64,000 bases of DNA from Rheinheimera pleomorphica. GTDB taxonomy: Bacteria > Pseudomonadota > Gammaproteobacteria > Enterobacterales > Alteromonadaceae. Shown here in pieces: positions 1-10,880 of this stretch. Under the pieces are notes generated by a model. It was given only the letters and a program-made list of their open reading frames with translations, ran no database searches and was not told where the DNA came from. Numbering within the stretch: the first letter of the stretch is position 1; every line of letters begins with the position of its first letter. A program made the translations under genes and the position numbers. Location of the stretch: the NCBI RefSeq assembly GCF_011634895.1, contig NZ_SIRR01000003.1:310001-374000 (forward strand), read 5' to 3'.

Positions 1-1
1 G

Positions 2-961
2 GATGTGCATAGCGGCGAAGTACTGGCAATGGTCAACAGCCCATCGTTTAACCCGAATAACCGGGGTAATGCACCGGCTTATTTGTTTCGCAACCGCGCC
101 ATCACCGACACCTTTGAACCGGGGTCTACCATGAAGCCGCTGGCGGTACTCAGTGCGCTGGAATTTGGTGCCGCATCGTTAAATTCGACGGTCGATACGG
201 CGCCGGGCTATATGCGTATCGGCGGCAGCTGGGTACGTGATGCCAATAACTACAAAGAGCTTGGCCTGACCGGCATTATTCAGAAATCGAGCAACATAGG
301 TGTCAGTAAGCTGGTGTTATCGATGCCACACGAACATGTGCTTAGCCTGTATGGCAATATGGGGCTGGGTATCGACACCGGTATTGGCCTGCAGGGTGAA
401 AGTAGCGGCATGTTAAGCCATCGCCGGCGCTGGTCAGACTTTGAACGTGCCACCTTATCTTTTGGTTATGGCCTGTCGGTGACTGCAGCGCAACTGGCGC
501 GGGTGTACGCCACTATGGCCAATGGCGGTATCAGCCGGCCGCTGACCATTTTAAAGCATGGCGAAACCGGGGTTGGTGAACAAGTGCTGGACCGCCGTCA
601 TGCCGCTGCGATGCTGGAAATGATGGAAGCGAACATTATGCCCGGCGGCACGGCAACCCGGGCGCAGGTGAAGGGCTATCGCGTGGGGGGTAAAACCGGT
701 ACTGCGCGTAAGGCGGTAGCGGGTGGCTACGGTGAAGACTATGTTGCCTCTTTTGCCGGCGTCGGCCCGGTGTCTGAGCCGCGTCTGGCCTGCGTGGTGG
801 TCATTAACGAACCGGCCGGTGATTTTTACCATGGCGGCGAAATCGCGGCCCCGGTGTTTGCCAATATCATGGGCGCAACCATGCAGCTGCTAAACCTGAC
901 GCCAGACGCGTCAAGCCAGCCTATGCTGTCCGCGGTAGCAGGAGGTCGTAATGCTGGTTAA
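2..961 (+). CDS. ftsI: Penicillin-binding protein 3, septal transpeptidase (5' partial)
   Basis: C-terminal part of the septal peptidoglycan D,D-transpeptidase; the N-terminal membrane anchor and dimerisation domain lie before the window, so the frame is open from base 2. All three penicillin-binding motifs are visible: SxxK as STMK with the acylated serine at nt 125-127, SxN as SSN at about nt 287-295, and KTG as KTGT at about nt 692-703. The first residues (GEVLAM, then NPNN) match the usual start of the FtsI transpeptidase domain. It is the first gene of the dcw cluster here and its stop overlaps the murE start by 11 nt, implying coupled translation. It acts in the periplasm with FtsW. Assignment is firm because of both motifs and gene order. 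Confidence 0.97.
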   Translation, partial: DVHSGEVLAMVNSPSFNPNNRGNAPAYLFRNRAITDTFEPGSTMKPLAVLSALEFGAASLNSTVDTAPGYMRIGGSWVRDANNYKELGLTGIIQKSSNIGVSKLVLSMPHEHVLSLYGNMGLGIDTGIGLQGESSGMLSHRRRWSDFERATLSFGYGLSVTAAQLARVYATMANGGISRPLTILKHGETGVGEQVLDRRHAAAMLEMMEANIMPGGTATRAQVKGYRVGGKTGTARKAVAGGYGEDYVASFAGVGPVSEPRLACVVVINEPAGDFYHGGEIAAPVFANIMGATMQLLNLTPDASSQPMLSAVAGGRNAG

Positions 962-2408
962 CGCTAAAGACTGGTTATCGCTGTATGCCAGCAATCTACC
1001 GGATTGCCCGTTGCAACAATTGCAGCTGGATAGCCGTAAAGTCGCGCCGGGCGATGTGTTTTTAGCTATTCCCGGTGTGCAGCAACATGGTAAGCAGTTT
1101 ATCCAGCAAGCGCTGACACAGGGCGCGGCTTTGGTGCTGACGGATGAAGGACAGTACAGCGATGTGCGGGTACTGGTGCTGCCAGAGTTAATGCAGCTGT
1201 TGCCTGCACTGGTGGCCAACTTTTACCAACAGCCAGCGCGTAAACTGCAGCTGGTTGGTATTACTGGTACTAATGGTAAATCCAGTACGGCGTTTTTTGT
1301 TAATCAGCTGGTTGAGCAGTTGCAGCAAAAAGCGGCAGTGATCGGCACTTTGGGTTATGGCCCGTGCCGCCAGCTAACCCCCTTGCCAAATACGACACCG
1401 CATTATGTCGATATTCAGCGCATTCTGGCGCAGTCTGTGGCAGAGCAAACGCAGTTGGTGGCGATGGAAGTGTCGTCGCATGCCTTAGTGCAGCAGCGGG
1501 TGGCAGGTATCTTGTTTGATGTCGCTATTTTTACCAACCTGACCCGCGATCACCTCGATTATCACGGCTCCATGGCGGAATACGGTGCTGCTAAAGCCTT
1601 GTTGTTTACGCCGCAGCTTAGCCGCGCTGCCGTTATTAATGTATCGGATGAGTTTGGCCGTAAATTGGCGGCGCAGTGTCAACTGCCGGTATGGGCTTAT
1701 GGTAAGGCTGAGGATTGTCAGGGCTTTAACCGCTATCTGGCGTATTCCGCTGTCGTGGCAGGCGCTGATGGTTATCAGCTGCAGCTGAGCAGTCACCTGG
1801 GCAATCATAGCCTGTATTTGCCACTGCTTGGCGAGTTTAATATTCAGAATGTGCTGGCGGCACTGACCGGTTTACTGGCGCTGGGGTATGCTCTGGACAG
1901 CTTAGTGCAGGCTTGTGCAGCACTGCAGGCGGTGCCTGGGCGAATGGAGCAATTTAGCTTTGCCCGTCAATTTACCGCCGTGGTGGACTATGCCCACACA
2001 CCGGATGCACTGCAACAGGCGCTGCAGTCGTTGCGGCTACATTGCCGTGGCCGCTTGTGGTGTGTGTTTGGTTGCGGTGGTGACCGGGACCGAGGCAAGC
2101 GGCCGTTAATGGGGCAACTGGCCGAGTTGTTTGCTGATCACATTATTATTACCTCCGATAATCCACGCACCGAAAATGCGTTGGCTATTTGTGAGCAAAT
2201 TGCTGCCGGCATGAGTCCGGACGCCAGCTATCAGATTGAACCCGACCGTCAGGCGGCCATTAAGCTGGCGTTGGCCAGTGCCCAGACCGGCGACATGGTG
2301 TTGGTGGCGGGTAAAGGCCACGAAACGGTACAAATAATCGGCTCAGAGCATCGGCAATACGATGAGCGGGCTTATCTTCGTCAACTGGTTACGGAGATGT
2401 CATCATGA
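951..2408 (+). CDS. murE: UDP-MurNAc-L-Ala-D-Glu:meso-diaminopimelate ligase
   Basis: Cytoplasmic Mur ligase that adds the third stem-peptide residue to UDP-MurNAc-L-Ala-D-Glu. The N-terminal domain contains DSRKVAPGDVF, the central ATPase domain has the P-loop TGTNGKS at residues 105-111, and the C-terminal domain has DNPRTE at residues 403-408. DNPR is the signature for meso-diaminopimelate rather than lysine, so this organism should have Gram-negative type peptidoglycan. Length (485 aa) is normal. A GGAGG site lies 8-12 nt before the ATG, inside the ftsI end, and the stop overlaps murF by 4 nt (ATGA), which supports a single transcript. Confidence 0.97.
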   Translation: MLVNAKDWLSLYASNLPDCPLQQLQLDSRKVAPGDVFLAIPGVQQHGKQFIQQALTQGAALVLTDEGQYSDVRVLVLPELMQLLPALVANFYQQPARKLQLVGITGTNGKSSTAFFVNQLVEQLQQKAAVIGTLGYGPCRQLTPLPNTTPHYVDIQRILAQSVAEQTQLVAMEVSSHALVQQRVAGILFDVAIFTNLTRDHLDYHGSMAEYGAAKALLFTPQLSRAAVINVSDEFGRKLAAQCQLPVWAYGKAEDCQGFNRYLAYSAVVAGADGYQLQLSSHLGNHSLYLPLLGEFNIQNVLAALTGLLALGYALDSLVQACAALQAVPGRMEQFSFARQFTAVVDYAHTPDALQQALQSLRLHCRGRLWCVFGCGGDRDRGKRPLMGQLAELFADHIIITSDNPRTENALAICEQIAAGMSPDASYQIEPDRQAAIKLALASAQTGDMVLVAGKGHETVQIIGSEHRQYDERAYLRQLVTEMSS

Positions 2409-3781
2409 TCACCTTATCCTGTGTTGAAATCAGCCGCATGCTCGGTGCCAAGCTGCTCGGTGCCGATCAGCAAATTACGTCAGTCAGTACCGACAGCCGC
2501 AGTATCACGGCAGGTGAGTTATTTATTGCGCTAAAGGGGCCAAATTTTGATGGTGCGGCCTTTGTCAGCGACGTTAAGGCGAAAGGCGCTGTCGCCGTGG
2601 TACTGGAGCAGCCGGTAGCGGAAGATATCACCCAGCTTATCGTGCCGGATACCCGGCTGGCGCTGGGGCAACTGGCGGCGGCGGTTAAAGCGCGGCTGGC
2701 AGTAAAAACCATAGCGGTAACCGGCAGCGCCGGTAAAACCACAGTAAAAGAAATGATGGCCGCCATTTTAGGCCGGCTTGGCGCCGTGCTGTCAACGCAG
2801 GGCAATTTTAACAATGAAATTGGCGTACCTCTGACCATGCTGCGCTTAACCGCACAACATCAATATGCGGTGTTGGAGCTGGGCGCTAATCATCAGGGCG
2901 AAATTGCCTACACCACCTCACTGGCTAAACCCGATGTCGCCATTATTACCAATGTGGCACCGTCACATTTAGAAGGCTTTGGTGATGTATACGGCGTAGC
3001 CCGGGCCAAAGGCGAAATTTTTAACGGTTTACCGGCGCAAGGTGTGGCCATAGTACCGGCTGACAGTGAATACCGCGGTTATTGGCTACGCCGGCTCGAC
3101 AACAAACAGGTAGTGCAGTTCTCAGCGGCTAACCCGGCCGATTATTATGCTGAAAACATTGTACTGGATCATCAGGGCTGTGCCGGTTTTGAGCTGGTTT
3201 GCCCGGCCGGCCGCCAGGCTGTACAACTGACGATCCCGGGCAAGCACAATGTAGCCAATGCCCTGGCAGCAGCGGCGGCATGTATTGCTGTGGGTGCCAG
3301 CTTAGCGGATGTTGCTCAGGGGCTGGGGCAAATGCAGGCGGTAAAAGGCCGTACCAATATTAATATGGTTAGCCCGCAACTGCGGCTGATTGACGATACC
3401 TATAATGCTAATGTCGAGTCGGTAAAGGCTGCCATCGATCTGTTAGCGTCCTATAGCGGTTTTCGTGTCATGGTGCTTGGCGATATGGCCGAACTGGGCG
3501 CCGACGCCCGTTTATACCACGAGGAAATAGGTTTATACGCAAAAAAAGCCGGGATTAATCTGTTGTTCACCCTTGGCGTGTTATCACAGAGCGCCAGTGA
3601 CTTGTTTAACGGACAAGGCGCGCATTTCAGCTCGCGTCAGGCGCTGTTACAGCGTTTGATGCCAATTGTATCAGAACAACAGGCAGTCACCCTGCTAGTG
3701 AAAGGCTCGCGTAGTGCGAAAATGGAATTAGTCGTGCAGGACTTGCTAGAAAGATGTCAGCAGGAGAGCAGCCCATGCTAG
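2405..3781 (+). CDS. murF: UDP-MurNAc-tripeptide:D-Ala-D-Ala ligase
   Basis: Last cytoplasmic Mur ligase: it joins D-Ala-D-Ala to UDP-MurNAc-tripeptide, completing the pentapeptide. The N-terminal substrate domain carries STDSRS and GELFIALKG; the ATPase P-loop is TGSAGKTT at residues 106-113; NNEIGVP and the DDTYNAN motif in the C-terminal half are typical of MurF and separate it from MurE. At 458 aa it has the usual length. It starts on the ATGA overlap with murE, and its 3' end contains the ribosome-binding site and start of mraY. Confidence 0.97.
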   Translation: MITLSCVEISRMLGAKLLGADQQITSVSTDSRSITAGELFIALKGPNFDGAAFVSDVKAKGAVAVVLEQPVAEDITQLIVPDTRLALGQLAAAVKARLAVKTIAVTGSAGKTTVKEMMAAILGRLGAVLSTQGNFNNEIGVPLTMLRLTAQHQYAVLELGANHQGEIAYTTSLAKPDVAIITNVAPSHLEGFGDVYGVARAKGEIFNGLPAQGVAIVPADSEYRGYWLRRLDNKQVVQFSAANPADYYAENIVLDHQGCAGFELVCPAGRQAVQLTIPGKHNVANALAAAAACIAVGASLADVAQGLGQMQAVKGRTNINMVSPQLRLIDDTYNANVESVKAAIDLLASYSGFRVMVLGDMAELGADARLYHEEIGLYAKKAGINLLFTLGVLSQSASDLFNGQGAHFSSRQALLQRLMPIVSEQQAVTLLVKGSRSAKMELVVQDLLERCQQESSPC

Positions 3782-4857
3782 TTTGGTTAGCCGAGTATTT
3801 AACGCAATACTTCAGCTTTTTTAATGTATTCAGTTACCTGACGTTTCGCTCGATCTTAGGTATTTTAACGTCGTTGCTGTTAAGCCTGTATTTAGGGCCA
3901 AAGCTTATTGCCCGTCTGCAAAAGATGCAGATTGGTCAGGTGGTGCGCGGTGATGGCCCGGAGAGTCATTTCTCGAAAAAAGGCACGCCCACCATGGGCG
4001 GCTTACTGATTTTAGGCGCCGTGCTGTTAAGCACGCTGCTGTGGGCCAACCTGGAAAACAAATATGTCTGGGTGGTGCTGTTTGTATTGGTCAGCTTTGG
4101 CTGGATAGGTTTTGTGGATGATTACCGCAAAGTGATCCGCAAAGACCCTAAGGGTCTTATCGCGCGCTGGAAGTATTTCTGGCAGTCGTTGTTTGCTATT
4201 TTAACGGCGGCCTTTATCTATTTTACTGCCGAACGCCCGGCCGAAACGGCGCTGCTGGTACCCTTTTTAAAAGATGTGATGCCACAGCTCGGCTTGTTAT
4301 TTTTAGCGCTGAGCTACTTTGTTATCGTCGGTACCAGCAATGCGGTTAACCTGACCGACGGCCTGGACGGGCTGGCGATAGTGCCGACCATTATGGTGGC
4401 GGCCGCCTTTGCCATTATTGCCTATGCCAGCGGCAACGTGAACTTTTCCGGTTACCTGAATATTCCTTACCTGCCATATGCCAGTGAGCTGGTGGTGGTG
4501 TGCGCGACACTGATTGGTGCCGGCCTTGGCTTCTTGTGGTTTAACACTTACCCGGCGCAGGTGTTTATGGGCGATGTCGGCTCACTGGCGCTGGGCGCCG
4601 TGCTGGGCGTCATAGCCATTTTGGTGCGGCAGGAAATAGTGCTGTTTATTATGGGCGGCGTCTTTGTTATGGAAACCCTGTCGGTGATCCTGCAGGTAGG
4701 GTCTTACAAGCTGCGTGGCCAGCGTATTTTCCGCATGGCACCGATACACCATCATTATGAATTAAAAGGCTGGCCGGAGCCGCGCGTTATCGTGCGGTTC
4801 TGGATTTTATCCATCATGTTCGTACTGGTTGGCCTGGCCACCCTGAAGCTGAGATAG
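3775..4857 (+). CDS. mraY: Phospho-MurNAc-pentapeptide translocase
   Basis: Polytopic inner membrane enzyme that moves phospho-MurNAc-pentapeptide from UDP to undecaprenyl phosphate, making lipid I. The hydrophobic profile suggests about ten membrane segments. The Asp-rich VDDYRK, the [10 protein letters not shown] loop and the C-terminal HHHYELKGW loop are the known Mg2+ and nucleotide binding signatures. I place the start at ATG 3775 (360 aa, beginning MLVWLAEYL) rather than an in-frame ATG 21 nt upstream, because it fits the family N-terminus and a GGAGA site lies about 8 nt before it. The gene overlaps the murF end by 7 nt. Confidence 0.96.
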   Translation: MLVWLAEYLTQYFSFFNVFSYLTFRSILGILTSLLLSLYLGPKLIARLQKMQIGQVVRGDGPESHFSKKGTPTMGGLLILGAVLLSTLLWANLENKYVWVVLFVLVSFGWIGFVDDYRKVIRKDPKGLIARWKYFWQSLFAILTAAFIYFTAERPAETALLVPFLKDVMPQLGLLFLALSYFVIVGTSNAVNLTDGLDGLAIVPTIMVAAAFAIIAYASGNVNFSGYLNIPYLPYASELVVVCATLIGAGLGFLWFNTYPAQVFMGDVGSLALGAVLGVIAILVRQEIVLFIMGGVFVMETLSVILQVGSYKLRGQRIFRMAPIHHHYELKGWPEPRVIVRFWILSIMFVLVGLATLKLR

Positions 4858-4859
4858 CG

Positions 4860-6200
4860 ATGACACAGAGTGGAATGATGCAAAGTTTAGCGAAAAAACG
4901 CATAGCGGTAGTGGGGCTGGGCCTGTCGGGTCTGGCCACAGTGCGTTTTCTGCTGAATGCAGGTATCAGGCCGGTGTTGATGGATAGCCGCAGCAAACCC
5001 GCCGGCATAGAGCAGATTGCGCCGGAAAAAGTGGATGGCATTTATCTGGGCGAGCTTGACGCCAACCGGCTGGCCAAGATGGATATGATAGTGCTGAGCC
5101 CGGGGCTGTCGCCAACGCATCCGGCTATTCGCTTTGCACTGGCACAGGGCGTTGAATTAGTTGGTGATGTTGAGCTGTTTGCCCGCGTCAATAACAAACC
5201 GGTTATTGCCATTACCGGCTCTAACGGCAAGTCTACGGTGACCAAGCTGGTTGAAGCGATGCTAAACGCCAGTGGTATTAACGCGCTGGCGGCGGGCAAT
5301 ATCGGCTTGCCGGTGCTCGACGCCATTGCCCGGCCCGGGGTTGATGTCTTTGTGCTGGAGCTGTCCAGTTTCCAGCTGGACACCACCCGCAGCCTGCACA
5401 GTATCGCCAGCTGTATTTTAAATGTCAGTGCCGATCATCTGGACCGTTATCGCGATCTGACCGCCTATGCCGCGTCTAAGCAGCGGGTGTATCAGCACAC
5501 GCAACTGGCAGTATTTAATTTAGCTGATAGCGCCACCACACCAGAGCAGGCCGTGCATACGCTGGGCATTTCACTGGCTGATTCAGCCTATGGCATAGTG
5601 CAATTAGCCGACACAGCCTGGCTGCAGGTGGCTGGCGAGCCGTTACTGCCGGTTGCGCAGATGACATTATTTGGTGCGCATAATCAGTTTAATGCGCTGG
5701 TTGCCTGTGCGCTGGCACTGGCCGCCGGTGCCAGCCGCGATGGCCTTATTACGGCGTTAACCCAGTTTGTCTCGCTGCCGCATCGCTGTATTTTGGTGGC
5801 ACAAAAGCACGGCGTGCGCTGGATTAACGATTCTAAAGCCACCAATATTGGTGCGACGCAAGCCGCTATTGCCGGCTTGCGGCCAGGTGTTAAGGGTAAA
5901 CTTATTTTGATCGCCGGTGGCGATGCCAAAGGTGCCGATGTGCGTGAACTGGCGCCTGTGTTACAGCACGATGTGCAGCAGTTGATTACGCTGGGACAAG
6001 ACGGCGCGGCGATAGCCGCATTAAAACCCGGCAGCATTCAGGTTAAAACCCTGGCAGAAGCGGTTAAAGTCGCGGCAAAACTGGCCACGAGCGGCGATAT
6101 GGTGTTGCTGTCACCGGCTTGCGCCAGCCTGGATATGTTCAACAGTTATGGCGACCGTGGTGAGCAGTTTGCCGCAGCAGTTAAGGCGGAGGTGCTATGA
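4860..6200 (+). CDS. murD: UDP-MurNAc-L-alanine:D-glutamate ligase
   Basis: Cytoplasmic Mur ligase adding D-glutamate to UDP-MurNAc-L-Ala. A Rossmann-like N-terminus (VVGLGLSGLA, about residues 17-26) binds the UDP-sugar; the P-loop ITGSNGKST lies near residues 118-126; NDSKATN and the C-terminal SPACASLDMF are standard MurD motifs. Length 446 aa is normal. It follows mraY after 2 nt and overlaps ftsW by 4 nt. An in-frame ATG 15 nt downstream is an alternative start; the difference affects only five residues. Confidence 0.96.
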   Translation: MTQSGMMQSLAKKRIAVVGLGLSGLATVRFLLNAGIRPVLMDSRSKPAGIEQIAPEKVDGIYLGELDANRLAKMDMIVLSPGLSPTHPAIRFALAQGVELVGDVELFARVNNKPVIAITGSNGKSTVTKLVEAMLNASGINALAAGNIGLPVLDAIARPGVDVFVLELSSFQLDTTRSLHSIASCILNVSADHLDRYRDLTAYAASKQRVYQHTQLAVFNLADSATTPEQAVHTLGISLADSAYGIVQLADTAWLQVAGEPLLPVAQMTLFGAHNQFNALVACALALAAGASRDGLITALTQFVSLPHRCILVAQKHGVRWINDSKATNIGATQAAIAGLRPGVKGKLILIAGGDAKGADVRELAPVLQHDVQQLITLGQDGAAIAALKPGSIQVKTLAEAVKVAAKLATSGDMVLLSPACASLDMFNSYGDRGEQFAAAVKAEVL

Positions 6201-7408
6201 AGCAGCTGGCACTGAACCTGTTAAAACAGCCGTGGCATAACCCGCTGCAGGCGTTGTCTGACTGGTGGCAGGCCGACGACGGCGCGGCCTATGACAAGTT
6301 GTTTTTAACCTTGCTGCTGTTAATTCTGGCCGTTGGCGTGGTGATGGTGACCAGTGCCTCAGTACCGGTGGCCGAACGGTTACATGGCAATGAGCTGTAT
6401 TTTACCATCCGCCATCTGGTGTATCTGGCGCTGGGCTTTTCCGTCGCGCTGGTGGTTATTAATATTCCGGTGCAGTGGTGGCATAACAGCAATATGGCGC
6501 TGCTGTTTGCGGCGCTGGCATTATTGGTGGCGGTTCTGTTATTTGGCCGCAACGTTAACGGCAGTACGCGCTGGTTGTCGCTGGGCTTTATTGGTCTGCA
6601 GGCGGCAGAACCGGCTAAATTGTTCTTTTTTGTCTATCTGGCCAGTTATCTGGTGCGCCGGCATGAAGAAGTGCGCGAAAACTTAAAAGGCTTTTTAAAA
6701 CCGCTGCTGGTGCTGTTTGCTTTTGCTGTGTTACTGCTGATGCAGCCCGACTTAGGCACCGTAATAGTGATGTTTGCCACGGCGGTGGCCTTGCTGTTTT
6801 TAGCCGGCGCTAAGCTGTGGCAGTTTTTTTGTCTGATCTTTACCGGTCTGGCGGCCATTGGCGTGCTGATTGTCTACAGTGAGTACCGCTGGAAACGGGT
6901 TACCGCCTTTTTAGACCCCTGGGCCGACCCTTTTGGCAGCGGTTATCAGCTTACTCAGTCATTGATGGCGTTTGGCCGTGGCGGCTGGTTTGGTCAGGGG
7001 CTGGGGAACAGTATCCAAAAGCTGGAATACCTGCCCGAGGCACATACCGATTTTATTCTGGCGGTGATTGCCGAAGAAACCGGCTTTGTCGGCGTCAGCC
7101 TGCTGGTATTGCTGATGTTTACGCTGGTATACCGCGCCTTATGGATAGGCCAGCGCGCGCTGGCAAAAAACCTCAGTTTTCATGGCTTTCTGGCCTATGC
7201 GCTGGCGATCTGGATTGGTTTTCAGTCGGCGGTCAATATTGGTGTTGCTACCGGTGCCTTACCCACTAAAGGCTTAACCCTGCCGTATGTCAGCTCGGGC
7301 GGCAGTAGTTTGATCATTATGCTGGCTGCTGCGGCGCTGCTGCTGCGGATAGATTTTGAAGTGCGGCTTAAAGGTAAGCATGCCATTAGCGGAGGCCGGC
7401 ATGACTAA
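6197..7408 (+). CDS. ftsW: Septal peptidoglycan glycosyltransferase (SEDS family)
   Basis: SEDS-family polytopic membrane protein that polymerises glycan strands at the septum as partner of FtsI. About ten membrane helices follow a cytoplasmic N-terminus of roughly 30 residues. Family hallmarks are NGSTRWL after the third or fourth helix, the conserved QPDLGTV, the long periplasmic segment after SEYRWKR, and the C-terminal LPYVSSGGSS. Position between murD and murG distinguishes it from the elongation paralogue RodA. It overlaps murD by 4 nt and murG by 8 nt. Confidence 0.96.
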   Translation: MKQLALNLLKQPWHNPLQALSDWWQADDGAAYDKLFLTLLLLILAVGVVMVTSASVPVAERLHGNELYFTIRHLVYLALGFSVALVVINIPVQWWHNSNMALLFAALALLVAVLLFGRNVNGSTRWLSLGFIGLQAAEPAKLFFFVYLASYLVRRHEEVRENLKGFLKPLLVLFAFAVLLLMQPDLGTVIVMFATAVALLFLAGAKLWQFFCLIFTGLAAIGVLIVYSEYRWKRVTAFLDPWADPFGSGYQLTQSLMAFGRGGWFGQGLGNSIQKLEYLPEAHTDFILAVIAEETGFVGVSLLVLLMFTLVYRALWIGQRALAKNLSFHGFLAYALAIWIGFQSAVNIGVATGALPTKGLTLPYVSSGGSSLIIMLAAAALLLRIDFEVRLKGKHAISGGRHD

Positions 7409-8501
7409 ACCGCGCATTCTGATCATGGCAGGTGGCACCGGCGGCCATATTTTCCCGGCACAGGCAGTGGCCACAGCACTTAACACGGCTGGTTGGCAAA
7501 TACACTGGCTGGGCAGTAGCAGCAAAATGGAAGCACAACTGGTGCCGCAGTTTGGCTGGCCGTTTCATAGCATGGATGTTGCCGGTTTACGTGGCAAAGG
7601 CCTGTTATCGCTGTTAAAAGCGCCGTGGATGCTGTTTAAGTCAATCCGGCAAGCCCGGCGGGTAGTACAAGCCGTGCAACCGGATTTGGTGCTGGGCTTT
7701 GGCGGTTTTGCCAGTGGCCCGGGCGGTGTTGCCGCCTGGTTGGCCGGTGTGCCTCTGCTGGTACACGAACAAAATGCGGTGGCCGGCAGCACTAACCGCT
7801 TGCTGGCGCGGGTTGCCCATAAGGTGTTGGTTGCCTTTCCGGCGGCTTTTGCCGGCCACGCCAAGCAATTGCTGGTTGGTAACCCTGTGCGCGCCGCCGT
7901 GATTGACGCGGGCAAGGCGCACGATTTTACTGGCAGCTTAAAAGTGCTGGTCATCGGCGGTAGTTTAGGCGCCAAGGCGCTGAATGACGCCCTGCCGGCT
8001 ATTTTTGCCAAGGCCGCCGAGTATGGTGCTCTGGCCGTGCAACATCAAACCGGTAAGGTCATGCAGCAACACACTGCCGACAGATACCGGCAGTTACAGC
8101 AGCCAAATTTGACCGCCAGCGCCAGCGCTTTTATTGACGATATGGCCGCGGCCTATGCCTGGGCCGATGTGGTCATTTGCCGCGCCGGCGCCTCTACCGT
8201 CAGCGAGCTGGCCTGTGCCGGTGTCGCGGCGCTGTTTGTGCCGCTGCCGGGCGCTATTGACGATCACCAGAGCGCCAATGCGCGCTGGCTGACTAGCCAA
8301 GGTGCGGCGCTAATGCTGGCGCAGCACGATTTAACCGAACAGCACTTATTGCCGCTGCTGCAGCAGTGGCTGAATGATAAAACACCGTTACAACAAATGG
8401 CCGCCAAAGCGCGTGCCTGTGCGCTGGACAATGCCACCGCCCGGGTAGTAGCGCAGTGTCAGCAGCTAGCCGGCCAGCAGCTAACAGGACAAGCAGTATG
8501 A
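7401..8501 (+). CDS. murG: Lipid I GlcNAc transferase
   Basis: Peripheral inner membrane GT-B glycosyltransferase that adds GlcNAc to lipid I, giving lipid II. The glycine-rich GGTGGH loop is at residues 11-16; the UDP-GlcNAc site in the C-terminal domain appears as [11 protein letters not shown], and DDHQSANA follows. I use ATG 7401 (366 aa): GGAGG at 7391-7395 lies five nt before it and the family begins right before the glycine loop, whereas the longer in-frame start at 7356 lies well inside ftsW. Overlaps murC by 4 nt. Confidence 0.96.
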   Translation: MTKPRILIMAGGTGGHIFPAQAVATALNTAGWQIHWLGSSSKMEAQLVPQFGWPFHSMDVAGLRGKGLLSLLKAPWMLFKSIRQARRVVQAVQPDLVLGFGGFASGPGGVAAWLAGVPLLVHEQNAVAGSTNRLLARVAHKVLVAFPAAFAGHAKQLLVGNPVRAAVIDAGKAHDFTGSLKVLVIGGSLGAKALNDALPAIFAKAAEYGALAVQHQTGKVMQQHTADRYRQLQQPNLTASASAFIDDMAAAYAWADVVICRAGASTVSELACAGVAALFVPLPGAIDDHQSANARWLTSQGAALMLAQHDLTEQHLLPLLQQWLNDKTPLQQMAAKARACALDNATARVVAQCQQLAGQQLTGQAV

Positions 8502-9952
8502 TTAGCACACCACAACAGAAAAAATTGGCCATGCGCCGGGTAGAACGTATTCACTTTGTTGGCATCGGTGGTGCCGGTATGGGCGGCATAGCCGAGGTAT
8601 TGCTGAACGAAGGCTACAATGTGTCGGGCTCTGATCTTGCGCCCAATGCCGTCACCGAGCGTTTAATTACGCTGGGCGCCAAGGTGTATTTTGGCCATGA
8701 TGCCGGCAATGTTGATGGTGCCAGTGTTGTGGTGGTGTCCAGCGCCATTAACAGCGCTAATGCTGAGGTGGCCGCCGCGCGCGAACTGCGCATCCCGGTG
8801 GTGCGCCGCGCTGAAATGCTCGGCGAGCTGATGCGGTTTCGCCATGGTATAGCTGTAGCCGGTACCCATGGCAAAACCACCACTACCAGTTTGCTGGCTT
8901 CTATCTTTGCTGAGGCCGGCACCGATCCTACTTTTGTCATTGGCGGCTTGCTAAATTCTGCCGGCTCTAATGCCCGCCTGGGTGCCGGCCGGTATTTAAT
9001 TGCCGAAGCGGACGAAAGTGATGCGTCGTTTTTACACCTGCAGCCGCTGGCAACAGTGATCACTAACATCGAAGCCGATCATATGGACACCTATCAGGGT
9101 GACTTTGAAAAGCTCAAAGCCACTTATCTGGAATTTTGCCACAACCTGCCATTTTACGGCGTTGCGGTGGTATGTATTGATGATCCGGTACTGCGCGCGC
9201 TGATCCCACAAATTGGCCGCACCGTGCTGACCTATGGCTTTAGCGAAGATGCTGATTTTGTGATCAGCCAGTTCAGCCAAAACGGGACCCAAAGCCAGTT
9301 TACCATCACAGACGCCAACGGTAATCAGCGCGAAGTGGTGCTGAATTTACCGGGCAAACATAACGCCTTAAATGCTACGGCGGCGTTTGCACTGGCCCAG
9401 GATGAGGGCATTAGCGAGCAGGCAATACTGGCGGCGCTAAGTAAGTTTGAAGGTATCGGCCGCCGGTTTCAGCAGTATGGTGAATTTGATACCGGCAATG
9501 GCAAGGTGCTGCTGCTGGACGATTATGGCCACCACCCAACGGAAGTGGCCGCCACTATTGCTGCTGTACGCGCAGCCTGGCCACAGCGGCGTTTAGTGAT
9601 GGCGTATCAGCCACACCGCTTTACCCGCACCCGCGACCTGTACGAAGATTTTGCCAAGGTGCTGTCAGCAGTAGACAAGCTGTTACTGCTCGAAGTGTAC
9701 AGCGCCGGTGAAGCGCCGATTGCCGGTGCTGACAGTCGTAGTTTATGCCGTTCAATCCGCGCCCGCGGCAGCCTGGACCCGGTATACGTGGCGCAGCCTG
9801 CCGAGCTAGCCTCCAGCCTGGCGGACGTGCTGCAAGATGGCGACGTGGTATTAACTCAGGGCGCTGGCAATATTGGTGCCTTAGTAAAACAACTGGCGGC
9901 AATGCAACTGAATATTGCCCGTTTAAAAGCCAGTGCAGGAGAGAGCGCATGA
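8498..9952 (+). CDS. murC: UDP-MurNAc:L-alanine ligase
   Basis: First Mur ligase, adding L-alanine to UDP-MurNAc in the cytoplasm. It has the N-terminal [12 protein letters not shown] dinucleotide-like fold, P-loop [16 protein letters not shown], and the YGHHPTE segment that binds ligand near the domain interface. Start at ATG 8498 (484 aa) is preferred to an in-frame ATG 42 nt upstream because it gives the normal MurC N-terminus and a 4-nt overlap with murG. The 3' end overlaps ddlB by 4 nt and supplies its GGAGAGAG ribosome-binding site. Confidence 0.96.
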   Translation: MISTPQQKKLAMRRVERIHFVGIGGAGMGGIAEVLLNEGYNVSGSDLAPNAVTERLITLGAKVYFGHDAGNVDGASVVVVSSAINSANAEVAAARELRIPVVRRAEMLGELMRFRHGIAVAGTHGKTTTTSLLASIFAEAGTDPTFVIGGLLNSAGSNARLGAGRYLIAEADESDASFLHLQPLATVITNIEADHMDTYQGDFEKLKATYLEFCHNLPFYGVAVVCIDDPVLRALIPQIGRTVLTYGFSEDADFVISQFSQNGTQSQFTITDANGNQREVVLNLPGKHNALNATAAFALAQDEGISEQAILAALSKFEGIGRRFQQYGEFDTGNGKVLLLDDYGHHPTEVAATIAAVRAAWPQRRLVMAYQPHRFTRTRDLYEDFAKVLSAVDKLLLLEVYSAGEAPIAGADSRSLCRSIRARGSLDPVYVAQPAELASSLADVLQDGDVVLTQGAGNIGALVKQLAAMQLNIARLKASAGESA

Positions 9953-10878
9953 GTGTTGATGTAAAGGCTGCAGGCAAAATTGCTGTGATGTTTGGCGGGG
10001 TATCTGCCGAGCGTGAGGTGTCATTGCGCTCTGGCGCGGCAGTGCTTAAAGCATTGCAGGACGCCGGCGCAGAGGCTTTTGCTTTCGACCCGCAAAGCCA
10101 GACCCTGGCCGATTTAGCCGCCAGCGGTGCCCAACGGGTGTTTATTGTGCTGCACGGCCGCGGTGGCGAAGACGGCAGCATGCAAGGCGCCTTGCAACAA
10201 TTGGGCTTGCCCTACACCGGCAGCGGTGTGCTGGGCTCGGCGCTGGCAATGGACAAAATTCGCTGCAAATACCTGTTTCAGGCGCAGCAGTTGCCAACGG
10301 CGCCTTTTGCCGTGGTACACAGCCACGACACCGACTTTGCCGGCTTGTTGGCAAGCTTAGGTGGCAAGGTGATGGTAAAACCGGCCAACGAAGGTTCCAG
10401 TATTGGCATGAGTGCGGCCAGCACTGCTGCAGAGCTGCAGCAGGCGATTAGCTCAGCGCTGAAATACGATAGCGAAATTTTAGTTGAGCGCTGGATTAAC
10501 GGCCGCGAATTTACCGTGGCAATACTTAACGGCCAGGTGCTGCCGGTAGTGGAAATGCGCACGCCAATGGCGTTTTATGATTACGAAGCCAAGTATCAGG
10601 CCAACAGTACTGAATATTTGTGTCCGGCGCCGCTAAGCCCTGAGCAAACCGCTGCTATGCAGGACACGGCATTAAAAGCCTTTAATGCGGTAGGCGCCTC
10701 TGGCTGGGGCCGGGTAGATATTATGCTGGACCAAAACGGCCAGCACTTTTTACTGGAAGTGAACACCGTACCGGGAATGACGGAAAAATCGCTGGTACCT
10801 ATGGCGGCAAAAGCAGCTGGCATCAGTTTTCAGCAGTTAGTGCTGGCAATACTGACACAAGCGCAGGGAGCAGCATAA
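9949..10878 (+). CDS. ddlB: D-alanine:D-alanine ligase
   Basis: ATP-grasp enzyme making the D-Ala-D-Ala dipeptide used by MurF. The N-terminal substrate segment [11 protein letters not shown], the HGRGGEDG motif, the ATP-grasp core ([13 protein letters not shown]) and the C-terminal metal ligands in [11 protein letters not shown] are all visible. The start is ATG 9949 (309 aa), with GGAGAGAG at 9938-9945; a 204-nt longer open frame upstream is an antisense-free extension inside murC with no family similarity. It sits in the usual ddlB place between murC and ftsQ. Confidence 0.96.
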   Translation: MSVDVKAAGKIAVMFGGVSAEREVSLRSGAAVLKALQDAGAEAFAFDPQSQTLADLAASGAQRVFIVLHGRGGEDGSMQGALQQLGLPYTGSGVLGSALAMDKIRCKYLFQAQQLPTAPFAVVHSHDTDFAGLLASLGGKVMVKPANEGSSIGMSAASTAAELQQAISSALKYDSEILVERWINGREFTVAILNGQVLPVVEMRTPMAFYDYEAKYQANSTEYLCPAPLSPEQTAAMQDTALKAFNAVGASGWGRVDIMLDQNGQHFLLEVNTVPGMTEKSLVPMAAKAAGISFQQLVLAILTQAQGAA

Positions 10879-10880
10879 GC